Below the pieces are notes generated by a model. The model was not told where the DNA came from and did not search any database. It saw nothing but the letters and a program-made list of their open reading frames with translations. The translations under genes and the position numbers were made by a program. From Microbacterium sp. APC 3901 (GTDB taxonomy: Bacteria > Actinomycetota > Actinomycetes > Actinomycetales > Microbacteriaceae), in assembly GCF_030407765.1 (NCBI RefSeq), contig NZ_JASDCU010000003.1:1-64000 (forward strand): DNA of 64,000 nucleotides, written 5' to 3'. Positions 27,909-37,054 of the stretch are shown one piece after another; positions within the stretch are counted from its first letter, which is position 1; every line of letters starts with the position of its first letter.

Positions 27909-30185
27909 TTACTCGGCTGCGACCTCATCAGCAGGCGCTGCGTCCGCTGCAGGAGCGTCATCGAGCACGGGCTCGAGCGAGAGCTTGCCGCGGTCGTCGA
28001 TCTTCGTGATCTTCACGAGGATCTTCTGACCGACCGACAGAACGTCGTCGACGTTCTCGACACGCTTACCACCGGCGAGCTTGCGCACCTCGGTGACGTG
28101 CAGCAGGCCGTCCTTTCCAGGAAGCAGCGAGACGAACGCACCGAACGTGGCGATCTTGACGACAGTTCCGAGGAACTGCTCGCCGATCTCCGGGTTGGTC
28201 GGGTTAGCGATCGCGTTGACCTGGGCACGGGCGGCCTCGGCCGAGGGACCGTCGGTCGCGCCGATGTAGACAGTGCCGTCCTCCTCGATGGAGATCTGCG
28301 CACCGGTCTCGTCCTGGATCGCGTTGATCGTCTTGCCCTTCGGGCCGATCAGCTCGCCGATCTTGTCGACCGGGATCTGCACGCTGATGACGCGAGGCGC
28401 GGTCGGCGCCATCTCGTCGGGCGCGTCGATCGCGGCGTTCAGGACGTTGAGGATCGTCAGACGAGCATCGCGGGCCTGCGTCAGCGCACCGGCGAGAACC
28501 GACGTCGGGATGCCGTCGAGCTTCGTGTCGAGCTGGATGGCGGTGATGAACTCACCGGTACCCGCGACCTTGAAGTCCATGTCGCCCAGAGCGTCTTCCG
28601 CACCGAGGATGTCGGTGAGCGCCGCGTAGCGGGTCTCACCGTCGACCTCGTCGGAGACGAGGCCCATGGCGATGCCGGCGACGGGTGCACGCAGCGGCAC
28701 ACCCGCGTTCAGCAGCGACAGGGTCGACGCGCAGACGGAACCCATCGACGTGGAGCCGTTGGAGCTCAGCGCCTCGGAGACCTGACGGATCGCGTAGGGG
28801 AACTCCTCGCGGCTCGGCAGAACCGGCACGAGGGCGCGCTCGGCGAGGAAGCCGTGCCCGATCTCGCGACGCTTCGGCGAACCGACACGGCCGGTCTCAC
28901 CGGTCGAGTACGGCGGGAAGTTGTAGTGGTGCATGTAGCGCTTGCTCGTGACGGGCGACAGCGAGTCGATCTGCTGCTCCATCTTGAGCATGTTCAGCGT
29001 GGTGACACCCAGGATCTGGGTCTCGCCGCGCTGGAAGATCGCCGATCCGTGCACGCGCGGGATGACCTGCACCTCGGCGTCGAGCGGACGGATGTCCGCC
29101 AGTCCACGACCGTCGATGCGCGCGCCCTCGGTGAGGATGCGACCGCGAACGATCTTCTTCGTGACGGACTTGTACGCCGCGGAGAACTCGAGCGGTGCGG
29201 CAGCCGGAAGGTTGCCCGCCTCGGTCGCCTCGATGAGCTCGGCCCTGACGCGATCCTTGATCGCATCGTCGGACGTCTGACGCTCGACCTTGTCGGCGAT
29301 CTGGTAGACGCCGACGAGGTCGTCGTAGGAGCGGCCGGCGACGAAGTCGTAGACCTCCTGGCTGTATGCCGGGAAGACCGGGTAGACGCCCGGCTCCTTC
29401 GACGAAGTCGATGCCAGCTCGGCCTGAGCCTTGACGAGCTGAGCGATGAACGGCTTCGATGCCTCGAGACCCTGCGCGACGATGGTCTCGTCGGGCTTGG
29501 TGGCGCCGGCCTTGATCAGGTTCCAGCTGCCCTCGGTGGCCTCGGCCTCGACCATCATGATCGCGACGTCTTCGGTGCCATCGGACTTGGTGACGACACG
29601 GCCGGCGACGATCAGGTCGAACACGGCCTCCGACACCTGCTCGGCGTTCGGGAACGCGACCCACTGGTCGGCGTGCTCGCCGTGGCCGGGGATGAACGCG
29701 AGGCGCACACCGGCGACGGGACCCGAGAACGGAAGACCCGAGATCTGCGTCGACGCGGAAGCCGCGTTGATCGCGAGAGCGTCGTAGAACTCGCCCGGAG
29801 CGATCGACATCACGGTGATGACGACCTGGACCTCGTTGCGCAGACCGTCGACGAACGACGGACGCAGTGGACGGTCGATCAGACGGCAGACGAGGATCGC
29901 CTCGGTGGAGGGACGACCCTCACGACGGAAGAACGAGCCGGGGATCTTTCCTGCGGCGTACGAGCGCTCTTCGACGTCGACCGTCAGCGGGAAGAAGTCG
30001 AAGCCCTCGCGGGGGTGCTTGCCCGCGCTGGTGGCGGAGAGGAGCATGGTCTCGCCGTCGAGGTACGCGGCGACTGCGCCCTGAGCCTGCTGCGCGAGGC
30101 GGCCGGTCTCGAAGCGGATGGTGCGGGTGCCGAAGCGGCCGTTGTCGAGAACGGCCTCGGTGGCGGTGATTTCAGGACCTTCCAA
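27909..30185 (-). CDS. pnp: Polynucleotide phosphorylase
   Basis: 3'-5' phosphorolytic exoribonuclease and degradosome component. 758 residues: two RNase PH domains (first with [26 protein letters not shown]; second with [23 protein letters not shown] and [19 protein letters not shown]), then a KH domain ([18 protein letters not shown]) and a C-terminal S1 domain ([25 protein letters not shown]). The start is taken as the TTG at 30185 (translated [10 protein letters not shown]), because the family begins there and AGGAGA lies seven bases upstream; the ATG 18 codons earlier lies beyond that Shine-Dalgarno sequence. A structured leader precedes it. Confidence 0.94.
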   Translation of the reverse strand: MEGPEITATEAVLDNGRFGTRTIRFETGRLAQQAQGAVAAYLDGETMLLSATSAGKHPREGFDFFPLTVDVEERSYAAGKIPGSFFRREGRPSTEAILVCRLIDRPLRPSFVDGLRNEVQVVITVMSIAPGEFYDALAINAASASTQISGLPFSGPVAGVRLAFIPGHGEHADQWVAFPNAEQVSEAVFDLIVAGRVVTKSDGTEDVAIMMVEAEATEGSWNLIKAGATKPDETIVAQGLEASKPFIAQLVKAQAELASTSSKEPGVYPVFPAYSQEVYDFVAGRSYDDLVGVYQIADKVERQTSDDAIKDRVRAELIEATEAGNLPAAAPLEFSAAYKSVTKKIVRGRILTEGARIDGRGLADIRPLDAEVQVIPRVHGSAIFQRGETQILGVTTLNMLKMEQQIDSLSPVTSKRYMHHYNFPPYSTGETGRVGSPKRREIGHGFLAERALVPVLPSREEFPYAIRQVSEALSSNGSTSMGSVCASTLSLLNAGVPLRAPVAGIAMGLVSDEVDGETRYAALTDILGAEDALGDMDFKVAGTGEFITAIQLDTKLDGIPTSVLAGALTQARDARLTILNVLNAAIDAPDEMAPTAPRVISVQIPVDKIGELIGPKGKTINAIQDETGAQISIEEDGTVYIGATDGPSAEAARAQVNAIANPTNPEIGEQFLGTVVKIATFGAFVSLLPGKDGLLHVTEVRKLAGGKRVENVDDVLSVGQKILVKITKIDDRGKLSLEPVLDDAPAADAAPADEVAAE

Positions 30186-30300
30186 GAGGTCTCTCCTTCT
30201 TTGTTTAGACTCGCGAGTCCGTATGACGAGCGAGCGCATTCATGAAGGAGCGGATCCTGACGGATATGGGCGCGCGGGCATTCCCGCGAATCTCACCTGC

Positions 30301-30361
30301 GCTGGCCACCAGTAGAAAGCCACCCGACGTCGCGCCGAGGAACCCACCACAGGGGACCAGC
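30301..30361 (-). promoter_or_regulatory. Structured pnp 5' leader, candidate Actino-pnp RNA motif
   Basis: In the pnp leader GCTGG (30361-30357) can pair with CCAGC (30305-30301), enclosing GGTGGGTTCC and GGGTGGCTTTC strands. Actinobacterial pnp genes are known to carry the conserved Actino-pnp leader motif, probably an autoregulatory or processing element. Placement in this leader and the closing stem support the call; I matched it from memory, not by covariance search. Confidence 0.55.
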
Positions 30362-30424
30362 TCTCCGCCGATCGCTCCATGAGTCGATATGAAATTGTCC
30401 GGTCGACATACGCCGACCACGTCC

Positions 30425-30430
30425 AGCCTA
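30425..30430 (-). promoter_or_regulatory. Candidate pnp -10 hexamer
   Basis: TAGGCT on the minus strand (30430-30425) is the best -10 between pnp and the GT-SGNH gene, giving a leader of about 230 nt that includes the structured element. Apart from the leader, the 305-base gap 30186-30490 holds nothing else I can support. Confidence 0.5.
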
Positions 30431-30490
30431 TCAGCGGGACATTGAAAGTCCGCGTTCTGGCTGGCCCCCACGCCGCGACAGCCCCGGGAG

Positions 30491-32431
30491 TCAGCCGACC
30501 GTGACGTCCCGCGGGGCGCTCGAGCGCCCGAGATAGACGTAGTCGTCATGCTTCGCTGCGCGTCCGTCTCCTGCCGTGCGTCCGTGCAGGCGTCGCCACA
30601 CCCACGGCAGCGCATGCCGACGCCACCAGAGCCCCGCCCCGATCGCCTCGTTCTCGTGCAGAGCCGCATCGAGCGCACCGAGCGCGTCGGCATGTGGCAC
30701 CGCGAGCACCTCCCCCGCGCGGTATGCGAGGAATCTGTGGCCACGACTGCTCAGGTGCACGAGGTCCTCGCCCCAGTTCGGGCGGTCGGGGAGCGACGGA
30801 TGCAGGTCCGTATCGATGAGGATCGCACCTGTGCGCGCCGCGATGCCTGTGAGTGCAGTGGCGAACGTCGCGAACCGCTTCGTGTACATCATTGCCGCGC
30901 GCCGACGGGGAAGGAACGGCGTGACGAGCAGGACATCCGCTCCGATGCTCCGGAGCCGAATGACTGCACCCTCGAGCTCTGCGGCGAGCGCCCGCACGTC
31001 GACATTGGGCTTGACGAGGTCGTTGGCGCCGATGAGGATCGACACGAGATCCGGTTCGAGTTCGAGTGCTCGCGGAAGCTGCGTGGTGCACACGTCTCGC
31101 ACGCGCTTCGACCTGATCGCGAGGTTCGCATAGTGCAGCCCTCCTCGAGCGGCGAGCAGGAGCGCGAGTCGGTCAGCCCATCCGCGCAGCGCGCCATCAG
31201 GGGCCGGGTCGCACAGCCCCTCGGTGAGCGAGTCACCCAATGCCACGTATCGCTGCCAGCGACGCGCATCGACAGGTACGCCGGGCTCGGGGCGGGTGAC
31301 GCGGCGAGCGCGTAGTCCGGCATCCACGGCACGGAGTTCCCGTGCTTCGTCGAAATGTCCCAGGAGCTGATCGCAGATGGCCGCCCAGCTGCGCCCCTGC
31401 ACCGCCTCACGTCCTGCTGCTCCGAAGTCCCGGCGTTTGCGTGCGTCCCCGGTGAGGTCGGCGACGCGCATGCGCAGATCGTCGAGATCGCCGGGACGAT
31501 AGAGCCATCCGTCGATCCCCATGCGCACGATGCCGAGCGGGCCACCGCGTCCGGTCGCGATCACGGGCACTCCGCTCGCGTGCGCCTCCTGCAGGGTCTG
31601 GCCGAAGGTCTCGCTCTCCCCCGGGTGCACGAACACGTCGAACGATGCCATCGCTTCTGCGAGAGCATCGCCCTCGAGGTGACCGAGGAAGAGAGCGCCG
31701 GGCATCAGGGCTTCGAGTCTGGGCCTGCTCGGTCCGTCGCCCGCGATCACGAGACGCGTCCCGGGGATCGTCTGCAGCGCAGCCAGGTCCTCGACCTGCT
31801 TCTCCGGGGCGAGTCGGCCCACATAACCGATCACGACCTCGGCGCCCCACTCCGCGCGCAGCGTCGCACTGCGTCGGGCCGTCTGGAACCGCTCGGCATC
31901 CACGCCTCTCCCCCACCGACGGACGCGATCGACACCGAGTGCGGCGAGCTGGTGCGCCGAATCGGCAGACGGTGCGAGCGTCAGGGTCGCCCGCCGGTGG
32001 AGCCGCGCGATGTGCGACTGTGCGATGCCCGTCGCCGCAGGGATGCGGTACCTCTGCGTGTATGCCGCGACATCGGTCTGGTACGCGGCGACCGAAGCCA
32101 CGCCGAGGTGCTCTGCGGCGAGCGCGCCTCGCCAGCCGAGAGCGAAGGGCGAGGCCAGATGCACGACGTCCGGAGCGAAGCGACGCAGCGATGCCGCAAC
32201 CTGTCGCGCCGGCGAGGTTCCCACCCGCACGTCGCTATAACCGGGGAGCGCGAGGCTGGGCACGGGTTCGACGGCGGCGCCATGGACCTGAGCGGGCATG
32301 CCGACCGCTTGGGGTGCGATCACGTGCGCTTCATGGCCTGCGCGTTCGAGGTGGCCGAGGATCTGCAGGACGGATCCGGTGACACCGTTCATGTGCGGAA
32401 GGAAGGACTCTGTCACGATCGCGACTCTCAC
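30491..32431 (-). CDS. Fusion of GT4 glycosyltransferase and SGNH/GDSL hydrolase
   Basis: 646 residues, two catalytic modules in one chain. Residues 1-365 are a GT-B family 4 glycosyltransferase: RVAIVTESFLPHMNGVTGS start, IGYVGRLAPEKQVEDL, IAGDGPSRP, and the nucleotide-sugar ribose-binding ESETFGQTLQEAHASGVPV. Residues 393-575 are an SGNH hydrolase with block I GDSLTEG (S401), block III GAND (N470) and block V D556-x-x-H559. An Arg-rich linker joins them. The start is a GTG at 32431, where the family homology begins; the Shine-Dalgarno sequence is weak. Possible role: glycosylation and deacylation of a lipid or cell-envelope sugar (inference). Confidence 0.88.
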   Translation of the reverse strand: MRVAIVTESFLPHMNGVTGSVLQILGHLERAGHEAHVIAPQAVGMPAQVHGAAVEPVPSLALPGYSDVRVGTSPARQVAASLRRFAPDVVHLASPFALGWRGALAAEHLGVASVAAYQTDVAAYTQRYRIPAATGIAQSHIARLHRRATLTLAPSADSAHQLAALGVDRVRRWGRGVDAERFQTARRSATLRAEWGAEVVIGYVGRLAPEKQVEDLAALQTIPGTRLVIAGDGPSRPRLEALMPGALFLGHLEGDALAEAMASFDVFVHPGESETFGQTLQEAHASGVPVIATGRGGPLGIVRMGIDGWLYRPGDLDDLRMRVADLTGDARKRRDFGAAGREAVQGRSWAAICDQLLGHFDEARELRAVDAGLRARRVTRPEPGVPVDARRWQRYVALGDSLTEGLCDPAPDGALRGWADRLALLLAARGGLHYANLAIRSKRVRDVCTTQLPRALELEPDLVSILIGANDLVKPNVDVRALAAELEGAVIRLRSIGADVLLVTPFLPRRRAAMMYTKRFATFATALTGIAARTGAILIDTDLHPSLPDRPNWGEDLVHLSSRGHRFLAYRAGEVLAVPHADALGALDAALHENEAIGAGLWWRRHALPWVWRRLHGRTAGDGRAAKHDDYVYLGRSSAPRDVTVG

Positions 32432-32570
32432 AACCCCAGGATGCTGCCACCGACACACGTGGTAGTGCGGAAACGGGCCTCGGCACCAGAAGTTCACCGG
32501 ATGCTGGAGCGCTGGTCACCGGCTATCCGGACGTTGGTTCCCGTTCACCTGAGCCGAGCACTGTGGAGGA

Positions 32571-33143
32571 GTGCCGAACGACCTGCTCAGCGGCCCGTGG
32601 GCCCTCGCGATCATGAGCCTCCTGGTTCTCGGCGACTCGTTCTTCGTCGTCATCCCCGGGGAGATCGCGGTGACCGCGCTCGGTGCCATCGCGTCGACCA
32701 CAGGTGCTCCCCCTCTCTGGGCGGTGATCGTGTGCGCGGCAGCGGCGGCCGCGGCAGGCGACGCCGCCTGCTATCTCATCGGTCGCACCGTCGGCACCGA
32801 TCGCTGGCGATGGATGCGTGCGCCGCGTGTGCGCCAGGCCCTCAGTTGGGCGCGACGCCGCCTGGACGGTGGGACGGCCACGGTGCTCTTCACCGCACGG
32901 TTCGTGCCGTTCGCGCGTCTGGCGATCAATCTCGTCGCCGGCGCATCGCGCATCCACCCGGGCCGATACCTGCTGCTGGTCTCCGTCGCGGCTCTCGGGT
33001 GGGCTGGATACCAGGCGTCCGTCGGTGCCGTCGTGGCCGCGCTCGTGCCAGGTGGGCCCGCGGTGGCTGTGCTGGTGTCGGTCGCTGTGGCGGTCGGGCT
33101 CGGCGCGGTGATCGACCTCGTGTCCCGTCGCGCCCGGAAGTGA
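32571..33143 (+). CDS. DedA/SNARE-associated family membrane protein
   Basis: 190 residues, about five hydrophobic segments. The early GEIAVTALGA acidic motif and FTARFVPFARLAINLVAG with its conserved Arg pair are DedA signatures. Family members are proton-driven or lipid-flipping transporters needed for envelope integrity. The start is a GTG with GGAGGA immediately upstream. It diverges from the GT-SGNH fusion gene. Confidence 0.87.
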   Translation: MPNDLLSGPWALAIMSLLVLGDSFFVVIPGEIAVTALGAIASTTGAPPLWAVIVCAAAAAAAGDAACYLIGRTVGTDRWRWMRAPRVRQALSWARRRLDGGTATVLFTARFVPFARLAINLVAGASRIHPGRYLLLVSVAALGWAGYQASVGAVVAALVPGGPAVAVLVSVAVAVGLGAVIDLVSRRARK

Positions 33144-33182
33144 TCCACCCGGCGGTCAGGGGCGTGCCCTAGGCTGGCGAAC

Positions 33183-33359
33183 ATGAGCACCGAAGAAGGC
33201 GCCTCCTCCAGCGAGGAGATGAAGCGCAAGTTCAAGGAAGCGCTCGAGAAGAAGAACGCGCACCACCGGCAGGGCGAGGCCCACCTGGATGGCGACTCCG
33301 CCGTCCACGGCGCGCCCGCCCCGCAGACGCGGCGCGAGTTCCGACGCAAGAGCGGTTGA
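33183..33359 (+). CDS. DUF5302 small hydrophilic protein
   Basis: 58 residues, starting MSTEEGASSSEEMKRKFKEAL and ending in RREFRRKSG. It is strongly charged with no hydrophobic core, and matches the short actinobacterial DUF5302 family as I recall it. Function unknown. TAGGCT (33170-33175) is seven bases before the ATG, so it has its own leaderless promoter despite following dedA by 39 bases. Confidence 0.75.
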   Translation: MSTEEGASSSEEMKRKFKEALEKKNAHHRQGEAHLDGDSAVHGAPAPQTRREFRRKSG

Positions 33360-33365
33360 CCACAC

Positions 33366-33401
33366 GGATGCGGGAGCCGACGATCGTCGACTCCCGCATC
33401 C
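33366..33401. terminator. Bidirectional terminator between the DUF5302 gene and the symporter gene
   Basis: GGATGCGGGAG (33366-33376) pairs with CTCCCGCATCC (33391-33401), and the loop itself contains the palindrome CGACGATCGTCG. The plus-side tail is CTCTTCTCC. It lies between two convergent stops. Confidence 0.8.
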
Positions 33402-33418
33402 CTCTTCTCCGCTACTGC

Positions 33419-34858
33419 TCAGTTCTGCACTGCACGAGCCCGCGCTCGCTCCTCTTTCGCGGCCATCTCGTCGAGCGCCGACTCCTTGAGCCCCTGGATG
33501 TCGACCGCCTTTCTCTCGTCTGCCATCCCGTGGTCATCCACACCATCGAGCGTCGACTCTTCGAACGGCAGGGCGCCGCTCAGCACCTGCTGCACCCGCT
33601 CGCGATCGATCTCACGCGTCCAGGTGCCGATGAGCAGAGTCGCGACCGCGTTGCCGGTGAAGTTGGTCAGCGCGCGCCCCTCTGACATGAACCGGTCGAT
33701 GCCCACGATCACGCCCACGCCGTCGACCAGGTCGGGGCGGTACGCCTGCAGACCACCGGCGAGCGTGGCGAGTCCGGCGCCGGTGACACCGGCGGCTCCC
33801 TTGCTCGCGATGATCATGAACACCAGCAGGCCGATCTGCTCGCCGATCGTCATCGGCTGGCCCATGCCGGTCGCGATGAAGAGCGAGGCCATCGTCAGGT
33901 AGATCGCCGTGCCGTCGAGGTTGAAGGAGTATCCGGTGGGAACCGTGATCCCGACGACCGGCTTCGAGACGCCGATGTGCTCCATCTTGGCGATGAGACG
34001 AGGGAGAGCGGACTCCGACGACGAGGTGCCCACGATCAGCAGGTACTCACGGGCGAGGTACTTCACCAGGCTGAAGATGTTCACCCGGGTCACCGCGAAC
34101 AGCAGCGTCCCCAGCACGACCACGATGAACAGGATGCAGGTGATGTAGAACGCGATCATCAGCACGCCCAGACTCCAGATGGCGGCGATGCCCGTCTTCC
34201 CGACCACCGCAGCGATCGCTCCGAAGGCGCCGAGCGGCGCGAGCCACAGGATCATGCCGAGGATGCGGAACACCAGCTTCTGGAGGTTCTTGACCGCGTC
34301 CATGATCGGGGCGCCCTTGTCTCCCAGTCCCTGGAGCGCGAAGCCGACCAGCAGTGCGATGAAGAGCACCTGCAGCACGCTCTCACCGGTGAAGGCGGAG
34401 AAGAAGGTCGTCGGGATGATCCCGAGGATGAACTCAGTCGTGGTCTTGGCTTCGGTGTCGGTGGTGTCGTAGTTCGCGTTGGCCATGTCGAGACCGGCAC
34501 CCGGGTGGATGATGTTGCCCACCACGAGACCGATCGCCAGAGCGAACGTCGACATCACCATGAAGTACAGCAGCGCGAGGCCGCCGATCTTTCCGACGGT
34601 CGCGGCCTTCGCGATCGAACCGACGCCCACCACGATCGTGCAGAAGATGATCGGTGCGATCATCATCTTGATGAGCGAGACGAAGCCCTTGCCGATCGGT
34701 TCGAGGCTCTGACCGACCTCGGGCCAGATGAGACCGACCGCGGCTCCGAGCACGACCGCGATGATCACCGAGACATACAGCCACGTGTGCCTGTCCCACG
34801 CCTGCTTGCCGCGTCGCCAGTGGAATCCGGGAAGCGAGAACCCTGTCGTGATGGCCAT
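33419..34858 (-). CDS. dctA: Dicarboxylate/amino acid:cation symporter (DctA-like)
   Basis: 479 residues, DAACS family. About eight membrane helices plus hairpin loops: GTSSSESALPRLIAKME is the serine-rich HP1 loop, SFNLDGTAIYLTMA the NLDGT-like TM7 motif, and GKGAAGVTGAG-type HP2 is present. It probably imports C4-dicarboxylates (succinate, fumarate, malate, aspartate). An AAGGAGGAAAAC Shine-Dalgarno sequence precedes the ATG at 34858. It diverges from a CitA/DcuS-type sensor kinase, which supports a dicarboxylate substrate over glutamate. Confidence 0.88.
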   Translation of the reverse strand: MAITTGFSLPGFHWRRGKQAWDRHTWLYVSVIIAVVLGAAVGLIWPEVGQSLEPIGKGFVSLIKMMIAPIIFCTIVVGVGSIAKAATVGKIGGLALLYFMVMSTFALAIGLVVGNIIHPGAGLDMANANYDTTDTEAKTTTEFILGIIPTTFFSAFTGESVLQVLFIALLVGFALQGLGDKGAPIMDAVKNLQKLVFRILGMILWLAPLGAFGAIAAVVGKTGIAAIWSLGVLMIAFYITCILFIVVVLGTLLFAVTRVNIFSLVKYLAREYLLIVGTSSSESALPRLIAKMEHIGVSKPVVGITVPTGYSFNLDGTAIYLTMASLFIATGMGQPMTIGEQIGLLVFMIIASKGAAGVTGAGLATLAGGLQAYRPDLVDGVGVIVGIDRFMSEGRALTNFTGNAVATLLIGTWTREIDRERVQQVLSGALPFEESTLDGVDDHGMADERKAVDIQGLKESALDEMAAKEERARARAVQN

Positions 34859-35018
34859 GTTTTCCTCCTTGATCATGAACGTCTTCGTCTCATGCCCTCG
34901 GGCGCCCTCGCCTTCGGTAAGCTCACGCTCGCGGACTTCGCACGGCGACGCCATTTGTGGTCGTATTGGTCTCCACCGATATGCCGGATCCGCGATCACC
35001 GACGAGCGAAGGGACGCG

Positions 35019-36290
35019 ATGAGACCCGCCCGCAGTGTCGCCTCACGCGTGTTCGTCGTGCTCCTGATCGCGGCGCTCCTCGTCGGCGGCCTGGTCGCCG
35101 TCTTCCTCGTCATCGATGCACAGCGCACCACCCACGCGGAGGCCGAGCGGGTCACGGCGGCGACTGCCGTGACACTCGCCGCGTCGCCACTGGTGACCGA
35201 GGCGCTGGCCACCGGCGACTTCCCCTCCGCCACGGCGGTCCTCGAGCCGTACGCACTCGATGTGATCGCCGGCGCCGATCTGGACTTCGTGACGATCATG
35301 ACTCCGGACGGCACGAGGGTGACCCACCCCGACATCGAGCAGATCGGTGAGAAGTACCTCGGCACGATCCCCGGCACCTCTCGGACCTTCACCGAGGTCT
35401 TCACCGGGACTCTCGGCCCGTCAGTGCGGACGATCGTTCCGGTCGACTCTGCCGACGGGGAACTGGTCGGCTGGGTGTCAGCAGGGGTGACGACGGAATC
35501 GATCTCCGACACACTGATCCGCCGGCTTCCGCTGTCGCTCGGGATCACCCTCGGACTGGTGGCTCTGGGCGCTGTCGGAGCCTGGGCCGCTCGCCGGTTC
35601 ACGCGGCGCATCGCGGGCGATCTTCCTCCGGGGCAGGTGCGCGACGCCGTGTCCTCGTACGAATCGCTGCGGACACTCGGCGATGCTCTGCGGGCGCAGA
35701 CGCACGAGCACGGCAACCGCATGCACACCGCCGTCGCGCTGCTCGAGCTGGGCCGCTCGGAGGAGGCGATCGGGATCCTGACGGAGACCTCGCGGCAGAG
35801 CCAATCTCTCGTCGATCAGGTCACCGCGCGACAGGCCGGCGACCCTACAGTGGGCGCCCTCCTGCTCGGCAAGGCCTCGCAGGCGAAGGAACGAGGCATC
35901 GACTGGCGATTGCAGATCGATCCCGACACTCCCCAGTCGCCGCTGTCTCCGGTCGACAGCGTGGCCGTCCTGGGCAACCTGATCGACAACGCCATGGACG
36001 CCGCATCCGCCGGCCCCGAAAGATGGGTCCAGGTCACGCTCGAGCCCTCAGCCGACGGCGGCATCGTGCTCGCCGTCTCGGACAGCGGGCCCGGAATCGC
36101 TCCCGAACTCCGAGCGCGGATCTTCGCACACGGATTCTCGACCAAACCTGCCGGCACTCACGGGCGCGGGGTCGGACTCGCCCTCGTGCGATCCGTCGTT
36201 CTCGGGGTCGGCGGGACAGTCGATCTCGAGTCCGACCCGACGACGTTCCGGGTGGTCCTGCCACCGACGAGAAAGAGGCGAGTCCAGTGA
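35019..36290 (+). CDS. Sensor histidine kinase, CitA/DcuS family
   Basis: 423 residues. TM1 is at about 10-33, then a periplasmic PAS-like (PDC) domain (40-165, DLDFVTIMTPDGTRVTHPDIEQIGEKY), and TM2 at about 171-190. The phospho-acceptor is probably H229 in QTHEHGNRMH, matching the SHE-x2-NKLH box of DcuS/CitA. The ATP lid follows: N-box NLIDNAMDA, G1 DSGPGI, G2 GRGVGLALV. No separate cytoplasmic PAS is evident, unlike E. coli DcuS. GAAGGGAC precedes the ATG. The gene overlaps the regulator by a GTGA. Confidence 0.92.
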   Translation: MRPARSVASRVFVVLLIAALLVGGLVAVFLVIDAQRTTHAEAERVTAATAVTLAASPLVTEALATGDFPSATAVLEPYALDVIAGADLDFVTIMTPDGTRVTHPDIEQIGEKYLGTIPGTSRTFTEVFTGTLGPSVRTIVPVDSADGELVGWVSAGVTTESISDTLIRRLPLSLGITLGLVALGAVGAWAARRFTRRIAGDLPPGQVRDAVSSYESLRTLGDALRAQTHEHGNRMHTAVALLELGRSEEAIGILTETSRQSQSLVDQVTARQAGDPTVGALLLGKASQAKERGIDWRLQIDPDTPQSPLSPVDSVAVLGNLIDNAMDAASAGPERWVQVTLEPSADGGIVLAVSDSGPGIAPELRARIFAHGFSTKPAGTHGRGVGLALVRSVVLGVGGTVDLESDPTTFRVVLPPTRKRRVQ

Positions 36291-36982
36291 TCCGCACGCT
36301 GATCGTCGATGACGACGCTCTGACGCTCGAGCTCCACCGCTCCTACCTCGAGCGGATCGACGGGTTCATGGTCGCGGGCGAATGCACCCGAGCGCGTGCC
36401 GCGGTGAGCGCCGTGCTCGAGCAGCCGGCCGACATGGCCTTCGATCTCATCCTTCTCGACATCACCATGCCCGATGGTTCAGGCATCGATGTGCTGCGCG
36501 CACTCCGCGCGCGTGCGGCGTCGGTCGATGTGATCGCGATCACCGGTGTCCGCGATGCCGACAGCGTGCGGCAGATGGCCGCTCTCGGCGTGTATCAGTA
36601 TCTCGTCAAGCCGTTCTCCTTCGCGGTCTTCGACGAGCGTCTCACTGCATACCGAGCGCACCGCGAGAAGGCGAGATCCACCGACGGCGAAGCGACGCAG
36701 GCAGAGATCGACGCACTACTCGGGCGATCGACGAGAGCCATCCCTGTTCCGAAGGGTCTCTCCGAGGCGACTCTCCAGAAGGTCATTGCCGAGCTCCGCA
36801 CAGCCGGCGCTCTCTCGGCGAGCGAGGCAGCCCAGAGACTGGGGATGTCGCGGGTGTCCGTGCGACGATACCTCGAACATCTGGCTTCATCTGGAATCGT
36901 CCTCCGCAGCGCTCGCTACGGTGCTCGCGGACGCCCCGAGACCGAGTACGAGTGGAATCGGCGCACCGACGGATCCGCTTGA
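36287..36982 (+). CDS. Response regulator, CitB/DcuR type
   Basis: 231 residues. Receiver domain about 1-120 with acidic pair D9/D10, phospho-acceptor D58 (ILLDITMPD), Thr in AITGVRD and Lys in YLVKPFSF. The C-terminal HTH (LSASEAAQRLGMSRVSVRRYLEHL, about 180-203) is the CitT/DcuR type. It is translated from a GTG overlapping the kinase stop. The likely target is the divergent dctA promoter. Confidence 0.92.
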   Translation: MIRTLIVDDDALTLELHRSYLERIDGFMVAGECTRARAAVSAVLEQPADMAFDLILLDITMPDGSGIDVLRALRARAASVDVIAITGVRDADSVRQMAALGVYQYLVKPFSFAVFDERLTAYRAHREKARSTDGEATQAEIDALLGRSTRAIPVPKGLSEATLQKVIAELRTAGALSASEAAQRLGMSRVSVRRYLEHLASSGIVLRSARYGARGRPETEYEWNRRTDGSA

Positions 36983-37054
36983 CCCCGCACTGTCGGATGC
37001 CGTTCCATGCTCCCGACTCGAAGCCGCTGGCTGGGTCCGTCCCTCCGCTCCGGG

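Noticed and set aside
28098-30245. 715-codon open frame on the plus strand across pnp
   Set aside because: Antisense shadow of the highly conserved pnp gene, caused by GC-rich third positions; its product is Arg/Asp-rich and unlike any family.
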